Origin: CAYMZZ01 sp964395095
GTDB taxonomy: Bacteria; Bacteroidota; Bacteroidia; Chitinophagales; Chitinophagaceae
DNA length: 64,000 nt
Assembly: GCA_964395095.1 (NCBI GenBank)
Contig: CAYMZZ010000016.1
Location: forward strand, 1-64,000
Direction of reading: 5' to 3'
Shown here: piece after piece, positions 26,744 through 35,137 of the stretch
How the letters are laid out: each line of letters opens with the position of its first letter
Position numbering within the stretch: the first letter of the stretch is position 1
The notes under the pieces: generated by a model
Told to the model about the DNA's origin: nothing
The model's database searches: none
What the model saw: only the letters and a program-made list of their open reading frames with translations
Made by a program: the position numbers and the translations under genes

Positions 26744-26970
26744 AAAGCATCCTTCGTATATTGGCGCTTCCATTTATCCTGCTGATAAAGCTCTATCAGT
26801 GGATTATTTCTCCCTGGATAGGGCCCAAGTGCCGCTATACGCCCACCTGTTCGCATTATGCCATCGAAGCATTGCGTAAGCATGGGGTTTTCAAAGGCAC
26901 CTGGCTGGCGGCTCGCCGGCTCAGTCGCTGCCATCCCTGGGGCGGCAGTGGTTATGACCCCGTGCCCTGA
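26740..26970 (+). CDS. yidD: Membrane protein insertion efficiency factor YidD
   Basis: A 76-residue protein with the family core KCRYTPTCSHYAIEALRKHG and RLSRCHPWGGSGYDPVP, and an N-terminal amphipathic/hydrophobic segment (LALPFILLIKLYQWIISP). It assists insertion of proteins by YidC. It uses a GTG start overlapping the rnpA TGA by 4 bp, implying translational coupling. yidC itself is not in the window. Confidence 0.95.
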   Translation: MKSILRILALPFILLIKLYQWIISPWIGPKCRYTPTCSHYAIEALRKHGVFKGTWLAARRLSRCHPWGGSGYDPVP

Positions 26971-26980
26971 ATAATCTTTC

Positions 26981-27898
26981 TTAGAAATTATCCGCTTCCC
27001 GATAGGCCTGCACCAGCCTTTGCTCGCCTTCCTTTCCTTTTCCGGAAATGCCATGCTCCATACCCATGATGCCCTTAAACCCTTTTTGATGGATATGGCG
27101 GAAAATATTGCGGTAATTCATTTCGCCAGTAGAAGGCTCGTTGCGACCGGGATTATCGCCGATCTGGAAGTAAGCAATCTCATCCCAGCAGCGGTTGATG
27201 TTGTTGATGATATCACCTTCGTTGCGCTGCATGTGATACATATCGAACAGGATCTTGCACGAAGGGCTGTTCACCGCCTTGCAGATCAGGTAGGTCTGGT
27301 GCGAATGCCGCAGAAAGAGGTCCGGGTTATCGCTCAGCGGTTCCAGCACCATCACCATGCCGGCGGGTTCCAGGATGGCCGCCGCCCGGCGCAGGGCTTC
27401 AATCACGTTGGCTGTTTGCATCTCATGCGAAAGACTGCGTTCATAATTGCCCGGTACCACCGTCACCCATTTGGCGCCACAACGTTTGGCCACTTCCACC
27501 GCCTGCCGGCAATCCTTTTCCATTTTTTCAATCCATTCCTTCTTACCACTGGTGAGGGATGTTTTCCAGTGCCAGCTATCGGAAGTAATCACAAATACAC
27601 CCATCCGCATGCCGAGGCTGGCCAGCAGTTCGCCAATTTTTTTCTGATCGGCTTCGCTGCGACCCATCATGCCATTGTCTTCAATAGACCGAAATCCCTG
27701 CTCATGCGCAAAACGGATCTGGTCCAGAAAACTTTCACCCGCCTGCTGGCGAAACATGCCATCATGAAACGCATAGTCGAGTTGAAAGGGCTTGCCGGCC
27801 GCTGATGCCGTAGCCGAACCAGCGCCGGCCAGCAAAGGGGAAGCGCTGAGCGCAGCACCGCTCAGGAGACCGGAACGAATGAAACTTCTTCTCTCCAT
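26981..27898 (-). CDS. Exported sugar phosphate isomerase/epimerase-type TIM barrel (hydroxypyruvate isomerase-like)
   Basis: 305 residues. The N-terminus MERRSFIRSGLLSGAALSASP is a twin-arginine type signal. The mature part is a xylose-isomerase-like TIM barrel with VLEPLSDNPDLFLRH, ILFDMYHMQRNEGDII and FQIGDNPGRNEPSTGEMNY, typical of the hydroxypyruvate isomerase subgroup, with the metal-binding Glu/Asp/His. Substrate unknown. It is divergent from an exported SUMF1-like gene and a second Tat-type oxidoreductase, suggesting a periplasmic carbohydrate-modifying set. Confidence 0.85.
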   Translation of the reverse strand: MERRSFIRSGLLSGAALSASPLLAGAGSATASAAGKPFQLDYAFHDGMFRQQAGESFLDQIRFAHEQGFRSIEDNGMMGRSEADQKKIGELLASLGMRMGVFVITSDSWHWKTSLTSGKKEWIEKMEKDCRQAVEVAKRCGAKWVTVVPGNYERSLSHEMQTANVIEALRRAAAILEPAGMVMVLEPLSDNPDLFLRHSHQTYLICKAVNSPSCKILFDMYHMQRNEGDIINNINRCWDEIAYFQIGDNPGRNEPSTGEMNYRNIFRHIHQKGFKGIMGMEHGISGKGKEGEQRLVQAYREADNF

Positions 27899-27904
27899 GT
27901 ACTA

Positions 27905-27959
27905 GGATTTGAGGATTTGGGAATTTGGGAATTTGGGTATTTGTGTATTTGAAGATTTG
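27905..27959. repeat. Octamer array, ATTTGGGA type
   Basis: Six 8-bp units (ATTTGGGA, ATTTGGGT, ATTTGTGT, ATTTGAAG) immediately upstream of the 27898 start codon on its complementary strand. No stop-containing version, unlike the heptamers. Confidence 0.82.
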
Positions 27960-28157
27960 TCGTACTGCCGGTAGCAGAATGATGTAGCCAAATTAAGGAA
28001 TTTAAGTGGATTGGATGCCTGGATTACCGTGCAAACGATTCCGCTATTTTTCTTTCATGAGAAAAAACAGGTAAGTGCAGGAAGCGCTTATGCCATAGGA
28101 TAAGTAACTTCATGCCCACCTGAATGAGAATAAACATTCATACGAACATTAATTCAC

Positions 28158-29129
28158 ATGGTTAGGATGATGCGTAGTTTAATTTTGGTATTGTTGCTAT
28201 TGACGACAAATGAAATGATGGCCCGGCAGGCGGCCGATACCTTCAAAACCTATGCCTATACCATTCCGGGCTCCGATATACAGTTTACCATGCAGGCTAT
28301 TCCCGGGGGTGTATTTGAATGGGGTAGCCCCGGCAATGATCAAGCGGCCGAAGCAGATGAGCGGCCCCTTCGCCGGGTGGAGCTGGATCCCTTTTGGATG
28401 GGTGCACATGAAGTAACCTTCGATGAGTTCAACCTTTTTTTCAATGATATTGAACTGAGCCAGAATATTCCCACCGATGGACTCACCCGGCCCAGTTCAC
28501 CCTATATCGATATGACCCTTGGTATGGGCAAGGCCGGAGGCTTTCCTGCCAACAGCATGCAGCAATATGGCGCTCTTATGTATTGTCGTTGGCTATACCA
28601 GAAAACGGGCATATTTTATCGGCTACCTACCGAAGCCGAATGGGAATACGCCTGCCGCGCCGGTGCTGAAACGGTTTATCCATTTGGCAATACTAAAGAT
28701 GCTTTGGCTGATTATGCCTGGTTTGCGGCCAATAGCGATGGCCGCTACCATAAAGTGGGTTTAAAGAAACCGAATGCCTGGGGGCTATATGATATGCTCG
28801 GTAATGTGGCGGAATGGGTCCTGGATCAATATGATGCCACATTCTATGCGCAGCTTGCCGATTCGGTTAATCACAATCCCGTTCGCCAGCCGGAGAGCAA
28901 GCATCCCCGCTCGGTAAAGGGAGGTTCTTATAAAGATGAAGCGAGTGCCCTTCGTCCGGCCGACCGCCTCAAATCGGACCTGGTATGGAATCGCCGCGAC
29001 CCGCAGATTCCCAAAAGTAGATGGTGGAATGCCGATGCGCCCTTTGTGGGCTTCCGGCTTGTGCGCCCGCTGAAGCAACCCGATAAAGCCAGTATTGAAA
29101 AATTTTTCGAAACCTATCTCGGATTCTAA
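28158..29129 (+). CDS. Exported SUMF1/formylglycine-generating-enzyme-like protein
   Basis: 323 residues with a signal peptide (LILVLLLLTTNEMMARQ). The SUMF1-type domain runs from ~45 to ~310: PGGVFEWGSPGNDQAAEADE, WMGAHEVTFDEF, YRLPTEAEWEYACRAGAET, GLYDMLGNVAEWVLDQY and PFVGFRLVRP. The family includes formylglycine-generating enzymes and the GldJ/GldK lipoproteins; without the paired active-site cysteines clearly placed, activity is doubtful. Other in-frame ATGs at 28167 and 28170 are possible starts. It is 12 bp before the oxidoreductase gene, so they are probably co-transcribed. Confidence 0.87.
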   Translation: MVRMMRSLILVLLLLTTNEMMARQAADTFKTYAYTIPGSDIQFTMQAIPGGVFEWGSPGNDQAAEADERPLRRVELDPFWMGAHEVTFDEFNLFFNDIELSQNIPTDGLTRPSSPYIDMTLGMGKAGGFPANSMQQYGALMYCRWLYQKTGIFYRLPTEAEWEYACRAGAETVYPFGNTKDALADYAWFAANSDGRYHKVGLKKPNAWGLYDMLGNVAEWVLDQYDATFYAQLADSVNHNPVRQPESKHPRSVKGGSYKDEASALRPADRLKSDLVWNRRDPQIPKSRWWNADAPFVGFRLVRPLKQPDKASIEKFFETYLGF

Positions 29130-29141
29130 AATCTCCAAATT

Positions 29142-30503
29142 ATGTCCAACGATCAGCAACAGTCATCTTCGAATGGCAGCACGGCGCAAAGCCGTCGCGA
29201 TTTTGTAAAACAGGGTTCTCTTATCGCGGGCGGACTGATGGCCGCACCGCTTTTTGGAGGCGCCAATTTCTTTTCCGGTGCCAACGATACCATTCGCGTA
29301 GCGCTTATCGGTTGCGGTGGCCGGGGAACCGGCGCTGTAATGCAGGCCCTGCTCACCAAATACAACGTAAAGCTGGTGGCCATGGCCGACGCTTTTCGCG
29401 ACCGAATCGACAGTTGCTATCGTACCATCAGCAATAAAGACCTGTCCGATTCCGGTATTGAGGGCAACCTGCTTGCGAAGATCGATGTGCCGGAAGAGCG
29501 CAAGTTTGCCGGCTTCGATGCTTACCTGAAAGCCATACCCCTGGCCGATGTGGTGATACTGACCACACCTCCGGGTTTTCGCCCCATCCATTTTGAAGAG
29601 GCCGTGAAGCAGGGCAAGCATGTATTTATGGAAAAACCTGTAGCAACCGATCCGGCTGGCATACAGAAAGTATTGGCGGCAGCAACAGTAGCGCGTCAGA
29701 AAAAGCTGAATGTGGTGGTAGGGCTGCAGCGCCGTTACCAGAATTCCTATCGCGAATTATTCAAGCGCAAAGATCAGATCGGCGATATCTTATCGGCACA
29801 GGTTTGGTGGAATAATGATGGGGTATGGGTCAACAAGCGCCAATACGGGCAAACGGAAATGGAATACCAGATGCGCAACTGGTATTATTTCAACTGGCTT
29901 TGCGGGGATCATATTACAGAGCAGCATATCCACAATATTGATGTGGTAAACTGGTTCAAGAATGCCTATCCGGTAAAAGCACAGGGCATGGGAGGCCGGC
30001 AGGTGCGCAAGGGGAAAGACCATGGTGAAATATTCGACCATCACTATGTGGAATTCACTTATGCCGATGGTACGGTAATGAACAGCCAGTGCCGCCATAT
30101 TCCCGGTACCATGAGCCGGGTAGATGAGATGCTGGTGGGAACGAAAGGCGTAATCCGCTGCGACGCGGCCATCATCAGCGATCACAAAGGGAAGGAGCTC
30201 TATCGCTTCGATAAAAAAGCTGAGAACAATCCTTACCAAACCGAGCACGACGAGTTGTTTGAAGCAATAGCGAAAGGAAAATATGTTTTTGACGATACCG
30301 AGATCGGCGCTAAAAGTACGATGACCTCTATCATGGGTCGTATGGCTACTTATAGCGGACAGGTGATTGAGTGGGAGAAGGCGCTGAACTCAGGAATCAG
30401 CCTGATGCCGGAAAAATTTGATTTCAATGCCTTGCCGCCGGTATTGCCGAACGATGATGGTTATTATCCCATAGCCATCCCGGGCAAGACCCGCTACATC
30501 TGA
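29142..30503 (+). CDS. Gfo/Idh/MocA family oxidoreductase with Tat-type signal
   Basis: 453 residues. A twin-arginine motif (QSRRDFVKQGSLIAGG) precedes the NAD(P)-binding Rossmann domain IRVALIGCGGRGTGAVMQAL. EKPVATDP (the conserved EKP) follows, and the C-terminal domain has WNNDGVWVNKRQYGQTEMEYQMRNWYYF-like residues and DHITEQHIHNIDVVNW. Members with Tat signals in Bacteroidota act on sugars or glycosides in the periplasm; the substrate is unknown. A perfect bidirectional terminator lies right after the stop. Confidence 0.9.
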   Translation: MSNDQQQSSSNGSTAQSRRDFVKQGSLIAGGLMAAPLFGGANFFSGANDTIRVALIGCGGRGTGAVMQALLTKYNVKLVAMADAFRDRIDSCYRTISNKDLSDSGIEGNLLAKIDVPEERKFAGFDAYLKAIPLADVVILTTPPGFRPIHFEEAVKQGKHVFMEKPVATDPAGIQKVLAAATVARQKKLNVVVGLQRRYQNSYRELFKRKDQIGDILSAQVWWNNDGVWVNKRQYGQTEMEYQMRNWYYFNWLCGDHITEQHIHNIDVVNWFKNAYPVKAQGMGGRQVRKGKDHGEIFDHHYVEFTYADGTVMNSQCRHIPGTMSRVDEMLVGTKGVIRCDAAIISDHKGKELYRFDKKAENNPYQTEHDELFEAIAKGKYVFDDTEIGAKSTMTSIMGRMATYSGQVIEWEKALNSGISLMPEKFDFNALPPVLPNDDGYYPIAIPGKTRYI

Positions 30504-30506
30504 TGC

Positions 30507-30551
30507 TACAAAGAATAAGCCCCCAACGAAGTTGGGGGCTTATTCTTTGTA
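30507..30551. terminator. Bidirectional terminator between convergent genes
   Basis: A perfect 21-bp stem (30507-30527 with 30531-30551; left arm has AAGAATAAGCCCCCAAC) and GAA loop between the converging oxidoreductase and superoxide dismutase genes. It has A/T-rich ends on both sides. Confidence 0.93.
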
Positions 30552-30580
30552 GGTTGAAATCGGGGTAATTCCTGATTCTA

Positions 30581-31186
30581 TTACCTGGTGGCATTCGCAT
30601 AATGCTCGGCCACTTTGCTCCAGTTGATCACATTCCAGATGGCTTTCAGGTAGTCGGGCCGCTTATTCTGGTACTTCAGGTAATAAGCGTGTTCCCACAC
30701 GTCGATGCCGAGTATGGGTGTGCCCTTCACTTCGGCCACATCCATCAGGGGATTATCCTGGTTGGGGGTGGAAGTCACTTCCAGTTTACCATCTTTCACA
30801 ATCACCCAGGCCCAGCCGGAGCCAAAGCGGGTAGCACCTGCGCCATTCACTTTTTCGATGAGCGCATCCAGGGAGCCAAAGCTGCTATTGATGGCTTCGG
30901 CCAGTTTGCCTTCGGGCTGGCCTCCTTTGGGAGAAAGCAATTCCCAGAAGAAACTATGGTTCCAGTGACCACCGCCGTTGTTTCGCACAGCAGCGGAAAT
31001 TTTACCAGCATTGGCCACCAGCTCCTCGAGCGATTTATTTTCATGTTCGGTACCGGCAATCGCTTTATTCAGGTTATCTACATATGCCTGATGATGCTTT
31101 CCATGGTGAATCTCCATGGTCATCTTGTCGATATGCGGCTCCAGCGCATCATGGGCATAGGGCAGAGCAGGTAATGTAAATGCCAT
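30581..31186 (-). CDS. Superoxide dismutase (Mn/Fe type)
   Basis: Converts superoxide to oxygen and hydrogen peroxide. 201 residues with the four metal ligands H27 (EIHHGKHH), H77 (GGGHWNHSFFW), D162 and H166 (GIDVWEHAYYLKYQNKRPDY). The Gly at ~73 before HWNHSFFW and WEHAYYLKYQNKR favour a manganese or cambialistic enzyme, which is inference. No signal peptide, so cytoplasmic. The promoter box TAACTTTG is 47 bp before the ATG. Confidence 0.95.
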   Translation of the reverse strand: MAFTLPALPYAHDALEPHIDKMTMEIHHGKHHQAYVDNLNKAIAGTEHENKSLEELVANAGKISAAVRNNGGGHWNHSFFWELLSPKGGQPEGKLAEAINSSFGSLDALIEKVNGAGATRFGSGWAWVIVKDGKLEVTSTPNQDNPLMDVAEVKGTPILGIDVWEHAYYLKYQNKRPDYLKAIWNVINWSKVAEHYANATR

Positions 31187-31233
31187 AACTATTGATTTTT
31201 AAGAGTGAGATAAGATTTTGTTTAATGATTAAA

Positions 31234-31241
31234 CAAAGTTA
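31234..31241 (-). promoter_or_regulatory. -7 promoter box TAACTTTG for superoxide dismutase
   Basis: TAnnTTTG match on the minus strand, 47 bp before the start codon. The leader includes TTTAATCATTAAA, a short AT-rich inverted repeat. Confidence 0.55.
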
Positions 31242-31270
31242 AAGGGAAAGAGTTGAATGGGGCGGGGAAG

Positions 31271-31472
31271 TTTTACGTTATACGTATTACGTAGTACGTT
31301 ATACGTTTTACGTCGGGTTTAGAGTTTAAGGTTGAGGGTTTAAGGTTTAGCGTTTAAAGTTTAACTCTGAATAGTTGAGATATTGCATCATTTTCATATT
31401 AATTAAGGCAGAATACAAATTCCCAAATTCCCAAATCCCTTAATCCCTACGTAATACGTAATACGTACTACG
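31271..31472. repeat. Mirror-image arrays (ACGTNNT, TTTAGGG-like, AATTCCCA)
   Basis: ACGTTATACGTATTACGT-type heptamers (31274-31311) and GGTTTAGAGTTTAAGG-type units (31316-31362) on the left; octamers AATTCCCA (31420-31443) and TACGTAATACGTAATACGT (31448-31466) on the right. The ACGT units occur at both ends in mirror orientation. The right end abuts the tadA stop (31475). Confidence 0.85.
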
Positions 31473-31474
31473 TT

Positions 31475-31915
31475 TCACTTCCTCCTTCCCGCAAAAAAAT
31501 CCTTCATCACCTGCGCACATTCTTCTTTCAATACCCCATGCACCAGTTCCGTTTTCGGATGAAAGGGCCAGTTGGCTTTTGCTGTTTTTCTATAGCCGTT
31601 TTTTTCATCATCAGCGCCGTACACGATACGTCCTATTTTACTCCAGTAGAGGGCCCCGGCGCACATCAGGCAGGGTTCTACCGTTACGTAGAGCGTGGCT
31701 TCGGGCAGGTATTTGCTGCCGAGGTGGTTGAAGGCGGAAGTAAGCGCTATGATCTCGGCATGGGCGGTGGGATCCTTTAATCGCTCCACCATATTATGTC
31801 CACGCGCGATGGTTTTATCCTGCATGACCACGACGGCGCCAACGGGCACTTCGCCCTCATCAAAAGCTTTGCGCGCTTCTTTCAGCGCAAGCATCATATA
31901 GTATTCGTCGGTCAT
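31475..31915 (-). CDS. tadA: tRNA-specific adenosine deaminase (TadA-type nucleoside deaminase)
   Basis: 146 residues of the cytidine/deoxycytidylate-deaminase fold. Zinc and catalytic residues H52-A-E54 (TAHAEIIAL) and C82/C85 (EPCLMCAGALY) are present, as is VPVGAVVV. It most probably edits A34 to inosine in tRNA-Arg(ACG); a guanine deaminase is less likely. ATG 31915 lies 8 bp after a TACCTTTG box. The array behind it starts just after the TGA stop. Confidence 0.9.
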   Translation of the reverse strand: MTDEYYMMLALKEARKAFDEGEVPVGAVVVMQDKTIARGHNMVERLKDPTAHAEIIALTSAFNHLGSKYLPEATLYVTVEPCLMCAGALYWSKIGRIVYGADDEKNGYRKTAKANWPFHPKTELVHGVLKEECAQVMKDFFAGRRK

Positions 31916-31923
31916 GTTGTTGG

Positions 31924-31931
31924 CAAAGGTA
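31924..31931 (-). promoter_or_regulatory. -7 promoter box TACCTTTG, 8 bp before tadA ATG
   Basis: Perfect TAnnTTTG match on the minus strand with an 8-bp gap to the start codon, implying a very short leader. Confidence 0.6.
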
Positions 31932-32023
31932 AATCTATCCGGGAAATTGGGTTATTTCGTATCTTGTTGGAGCAAAGAATCCGGATGGATAATAACCAAT
32001 TCCAAAACCAAATTCCTTCAACC

Positions 32024-32356
32024 ATGAAATTAACCCTTCGCTTCCTCGCCCTGGCCCTTCTGATTTCCACCACCTGCTTTCAGGCATCGGCCATCATGCC
32101 CGTAGACGGGAAAAAGCCGGCAGCCCGCGCCGCCGATATGACGGATGAGCAGAAACAGGTGCGCCTCGCGCAAATACAGCAAAGAGCGGAAGAAATCCGC
32201 CATACCGACCGCAAGCTGCTCTCAAGAGCCGAACGCAAAGCACTGCGCAAAGAAGCCCGCGAACTGCGCCGCGAAGTACAAAACATGCGCGGCGGCGTTT
32301 ATCTCTCTGTAGGAGCGATCATAATTATTATCTTGTTGCTGATCTTATTGTTGTGA
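32024..32356 (+). CDS. Small exported protein with C-terminal hydrophobic tail
   Basis: 110 residues: signal peptide (FLALALLISTTCFQASA), a highly charged helical middle (residues ~35-90, EQKQVRLAQIQQRAEEIR and AERKALRKEARELRREV), and a C-terminal membrane segment GAIIIIILLLILLL. The frame is open further upstream, but ATG 32024 gives the only signal peptide. Small proteins of this layout are common in Bacteroidota and have no assigned function. Divergent from tadA. Confidence 0.8.
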   Translation: MKLTLRFLALALLISTTCFQASAIMPVDGKKPAARAADMTDEQKQVRLAQIQQRAEEIRHTDRKLLSRAERKALRKEARELRREVQNMRGGVYLSVGAIIIIILLLILLL

Positions 32357-32515
32357 TTCGTTTATTTGTTTATTCGGTGATTTGTTTATTTGTGCAAGCG
32401 TTTAGTTGTTCAAAACTTACAATGCGCTATATGCGTAGAAGTATTATTTTATCATCATTTCTACAATTAAAAAAATAACCAAATCACCGAATCAATAAAT
32501 TCACAAATTTCTCTC
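32357..32515. repeat. Octamer arrays (TTTATTTG and AATCACCG types)
   Basis: TTTATTTGTTTATTCGGTG octamers (32361-32390) directly after the stop of the small protein, and AAATCACCGAATCAATAA units (32478-32505) before the aldehyde dehydrogenase start, in opposite orientation. Between them is ~85 bp of plain sequence. Confidence 0.75.
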
Positions 32516-32519
32516 CACC

Positions 32520-33902
32520 ATGCCCCTACTTCCCTCCAGTACTCAGCTAAGTTCTATTAGTGAATTTTTTCGCTCGGGGCAAACGCTTTCCTATTCGTTT
32601 CGGCGTCAGCAGTTGCTGAATTTGAAAGCCGGGATTTTGAAGTATGAGAAAAGATTTTACGAAGCTTTTGCCACTGATCTGAAGAAAACGCCGGAGGAGG
32701 CCTGGGTTACGGAACTGGGTTTTGTGATCGCCGAAATCAACGAAGCCCTCCGCGAACTCAAGCGCTGGATGGCTCCCCGAAGGGTTTCCACCAACCTGGT
32801 GAACTTTCCTTCGCGTAGCTGGATGCAGGCCGAACCACTGGGAGTGGTTTTGGTTATTGGTCCGTGGAACTATCCCTTTCAACTGGTGATGGCTCCACTG
32901 GTGGGTGCCATCGCGGCGGGCAATTGCGCCGTCATCAAAATCGGCGAAGCGGCGGCCGCTACAGACAGGCTCCTGCAGGAAATGATCACCGATGTTTTTC
33001 CCGACAACTATATAGCTTATGTGCAGGGTGATGGGGCGGAGCTGATTCCCCGGCTACTTCAGCAATTCCGATTCGATCATATTTTCTTCACCGGCGGTCC
33101 CGGGGCTGGCAAAGCCATCTACCGGCTGGCGGCCGAGCAGCTTACGCCCGTAACGCTGGAGCTGGGTGGCAAATCGCCCTGCCTGGTAACCGGGGATGCG
33201 AATATTGCCGTGTCGGCAAGGCGGATTGCCTCCACCAAATTCTCCAACGCGGGCCAAATGTGCATAGCGGTGGATTATGTGCTGGTGCATAGCTCCAGGA
33301 AAGAAGAATTGATTCGTGAACTGAAAAAATGTATCCGCGATTTCTATGGCGAGAATCCGGAGGAATCGCCCTATTATGGCAGACTGATCAATAGCCGAAA
33401 TTTTGATCGTGTTTGCAGTTATCTCTCGCAGGGAACTATTGCGCATGGCGGGCGCTACAACAGGGAAACGCTATACATTGAACCCACGCTGGTTACGGAT
33501 ATTTCACCCACTGCGCCCCTGATGCAGGATGAAATTTTTGGCCCGGTTCTGCCCATTCTTGAATACAGCTATGAGCAGGAATGGAAAGAAGCGATGGAGA
33601 AGCATCCCAACCCCCTTGCGGCCTATTTGTTTACCGGCTCCCGTGAAACAGAAAAGAAATGGGCGGAAACAGTTCGCTTCGGCGGCGGTTGCATCAACAA
33701 TGCGAGCTGGCATTTTACCAATAATCACCTGCCCTTTGGCGGCCGTGGCAGCAGCGGTATCGGCAAATATCATGGGCAATACAGTTTCGATACCTTCAGC
33801 CACCTGAAATCGGTGATGAAAACGCCTACCTGGTTTGATCCTCGAATAAAATACCCGCCGTTTAAAGGAAAGCTTTCACTTTTCCGTAAAATCATTCGCT
33901 GA
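32520..33902 (+). CDS. Aldehyde dehydrogenase (NAD(P)-dependent, class 3-like)
   Basis: 460 residues, no signal peptide. The cofactor region has VIGPWNYPF, FTGGPGAGKAIYRLAAEQL and TLELGGKSP; the catalytic Cys is C248 in NAGQMCIAVDY. Length and the short N-terminus match the class 3 group that oxidises medium-chain and aromatic aldehydes to acids. Its TGA overlaps the next ATG by one base (TGATG), so the three genes from here form a coupled operon. Confidence 0.94.
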   Translation: MPLLPSSTQLSSISEFFRSGQTLSYSFRRQQLLNLKAGILKYEKRFYEAFATDLKKTPEEAWVTELGFVIAEINEALRELKRWMAPRRVSTNLVNFPSRSWMQAEPLGVVLVIGPWNYPFQLVMAPLVGAIAAGNCAVIKIGEAAAATDRLLQEMITDVFPDNYIAYVQGDGAELIPRLLQQFRFDHIFFTGGPGAGKAIYRLAAEQLTPVTLELGGKSPCLVTGDANIAVSARRIASTKFSNAGQMCIAVDYVLVHSSRKEELIRELKKCIRDFYGENPEESPYYGRLINSRNFDRVCSYLSQGTIAHGGRYNRETLYIEPTLVTDISPTAPLMQDEIFGPVLPILEYSYEQEWKEAMEKHPNPLAAYLFTGSRETEKKWAETVRFGGGCINNASWHFTNNHLPFGGRGSSGIGKYHGQYSFDTFSHLKSVMKTPTWFDPRIKYPPFKGKLSLFRKIIR

Positions 33903-34594
33903 TGGCACTGCGCAAAAAACTTAAGCGAAGTCTGGTTGTTACAGCGGTATTATCTGTTGTATTTTTGATTTATGTAGAGATTGTTAACCGAAATTCTGTG
34001 CAAATGAACTATCGTCAAAAAGTGATGAAAGCCATCTATCCTGCGTTGATGTGGTTCAATAAACTCAAAGGCGGGCAGGCGCAGGTAAGGGAACCAAAAA
34101 AGGAAGAATTGCCGCCCGTTCCCATTCATTCCCTGCAGGTGCTGTTGAATAATGGCGATACGCTTCCCCTCAGCACAGCCAAAGGGAAAAAACTGCTGTT
34201 GGTGAACACGGCCAGTGCCTGCGGCTATACCAACCAGTATGCCGAGCTGCAACAACTATGGGAGCAATACCGCGACAGGCTACTGATCATTGGTTTTCCG
34301 GCCAACGATTTTAAAGAACAGGAAAAGGGTAATGATGAAGAAATAGCGCAATTCTGCCAGCTCAACTTTGGCGTGAATTTTCCCCTGTCGAAAAAAACAA
34401 CAGTGTTACCGGGCGATCAGCAGCACCCCATCTATAAATGGCTTACCGACAAGAGCAGGAACGGCTGGAATGAGCAGGCACCCGGCTGGAATTTTTCCAA
34501 GTACCTGGTTGATGAAGAGGGCCGGCTGCTGGGCTATTTCGAGGCCGGCGTGTCGCCCCTATCGGATTCCATTAAAGAGCTGATTGAAAAATGA
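33902..34594 (+). CDS. Membrane-anchored glutathione-peroxidase-family protein
   Basis: 230 residues. An N-terminal hydrophobic segment (residues ~9-26, LKRSLVVTAVLSVVFLIYVEI) is followed by a thioredoxin-fold domain. The peroxidatic Cys is C107 in NTASACGYTNQYAELQ, and WNFSKYLVDEEG holds the conserved Trp/Asn. The usual active-site Gln (FPCNQF) is Asp here (FPANDF). It probably reduces lipid or organic hydroperoxides using thioredoxin, facing the periplasm. Start overlaps the dehydrogenase stop; its own stop overlaps the exporter start. Confidence 0.88.
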   Translation: MALRKKLKRSLVVTAVLSVVFLIYVEIVNRNSVQMNYRQKVMKAIYPALMWFNKLKGGQAQVREPKKEELPPVPIHSLQVLLNNGDTLPLSTAKGKKLLLVNTASACGYTNQYAELQQLWEQYRDRLLIIGFPANDFKEQEKGNDEEIAQFCQLNFGVNFPLSKKTTVLPGDQQHPIYKWLTDKSRNGWNEQAPGWNFSKYLVDEEGRLLGYFEAGVSPLSDSIKELIEK

Positions 34595-34917
34595 ACTGGA
34601 TATTACTCGTCATAGCGGGTTTATTTGAAGTGGGTTTTGCCACCTGCCTGGGCAAGGCCAGGGAGGCGGGCAGCAATACCCTGCTTTGGATGCTGGGCTT
34701 CCTGGTTTGCCTCACCATCAGCATGCTGTTGTTGTACATGGCATCGCGTACATTGCCCATAGGCACGGCGTATGCGGTATGGACCGGCATTGGAGCTGTA
34801 GGAACCGTACTGGTTGGCATATTTTTCTTCAAAGAACCAGTTGGCTTCTGGCGTTTGTTTTTCCTGTTTTTGTTAATAGCGTCAATAGTGGGGTTGAAAG
34901 TAGTGAGTAGTAAGTAG
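34591..34917 (+). CDS. SMR-family guanidinium exporter (SugE/Gdx type)
   Basis: 108 residues with four membrane helices. NWILLVIAGLFEVGFATCL has the essential E13; PIGTAYAVWTGIGAVGTVLV matches the SugE/Gdx subgroup rather than EmrE. Characterised Gdx proteins export guanidinium with proton antiport. No guanidine riboswitch is visible upstream; the ATG overlaps the peroxidase stop (ATGA). The final residues VVSSK and the TAG stop are encoded by a TAAGTAG heptamer array, where relatives end near GLKLS. Confidence 0.88.
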   Translation: MNWILLVIAGLFEVGFATCLGKAREAGSNTLLWMLGFLVCLTISMLLLYMASRTLPIGTAYAVWTGIGAVGTVLVGIFFFKEPVGFWRLFFLFLLIASIVGLKVVSSK

Positions 34918-34995
34918 TAAGTGGTAAGTAGTAAGTGGGGGTAGTAAGTGGTAAGTAGTAAGTAGTAAGTGGTAAGTGGGGTGAGTAAGTAGTTG
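34905..34995. repeat. Heptamer array TAAGTAG / TAAGTGG
   Basis: About a dozen degenerate heptamers that start inside the exporter gene and supply its last codons and stop. Confidence 0.9.
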
Positions 34996-35011
34996 AAGAA
35001 CAGGATCTGTG

Positions 35012-35124
35012 TATCTGCGCAAATCTGCGGGAAACAATTTCGCACTTTAAACAGCTTCATAGTTCAGGAGAGATTTCCCGCAGATTTGCGCAGATTTGTT
35101 CCGCAGATGGACGCAGATGAATGA
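35012..35124. repeat. ATCTGCG palindromic intergenic element, copy C (inverted core)
   Basis: ATCTGCGCAAATCTGCGGGAAA-type left arm (35012-35034) and its reverse complement TTTCCCGCAGATTTGCGCAG (35073-35095). The core GCACTTTAAACAGCTTCATA and GTTCAGGAG is in the inverted orientation relative to copies A and D. The longest near-perfect palindrome of the four. Confidence 0.9.
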
Positions 35125-35137
35125 TGGCAGCGAGTAG

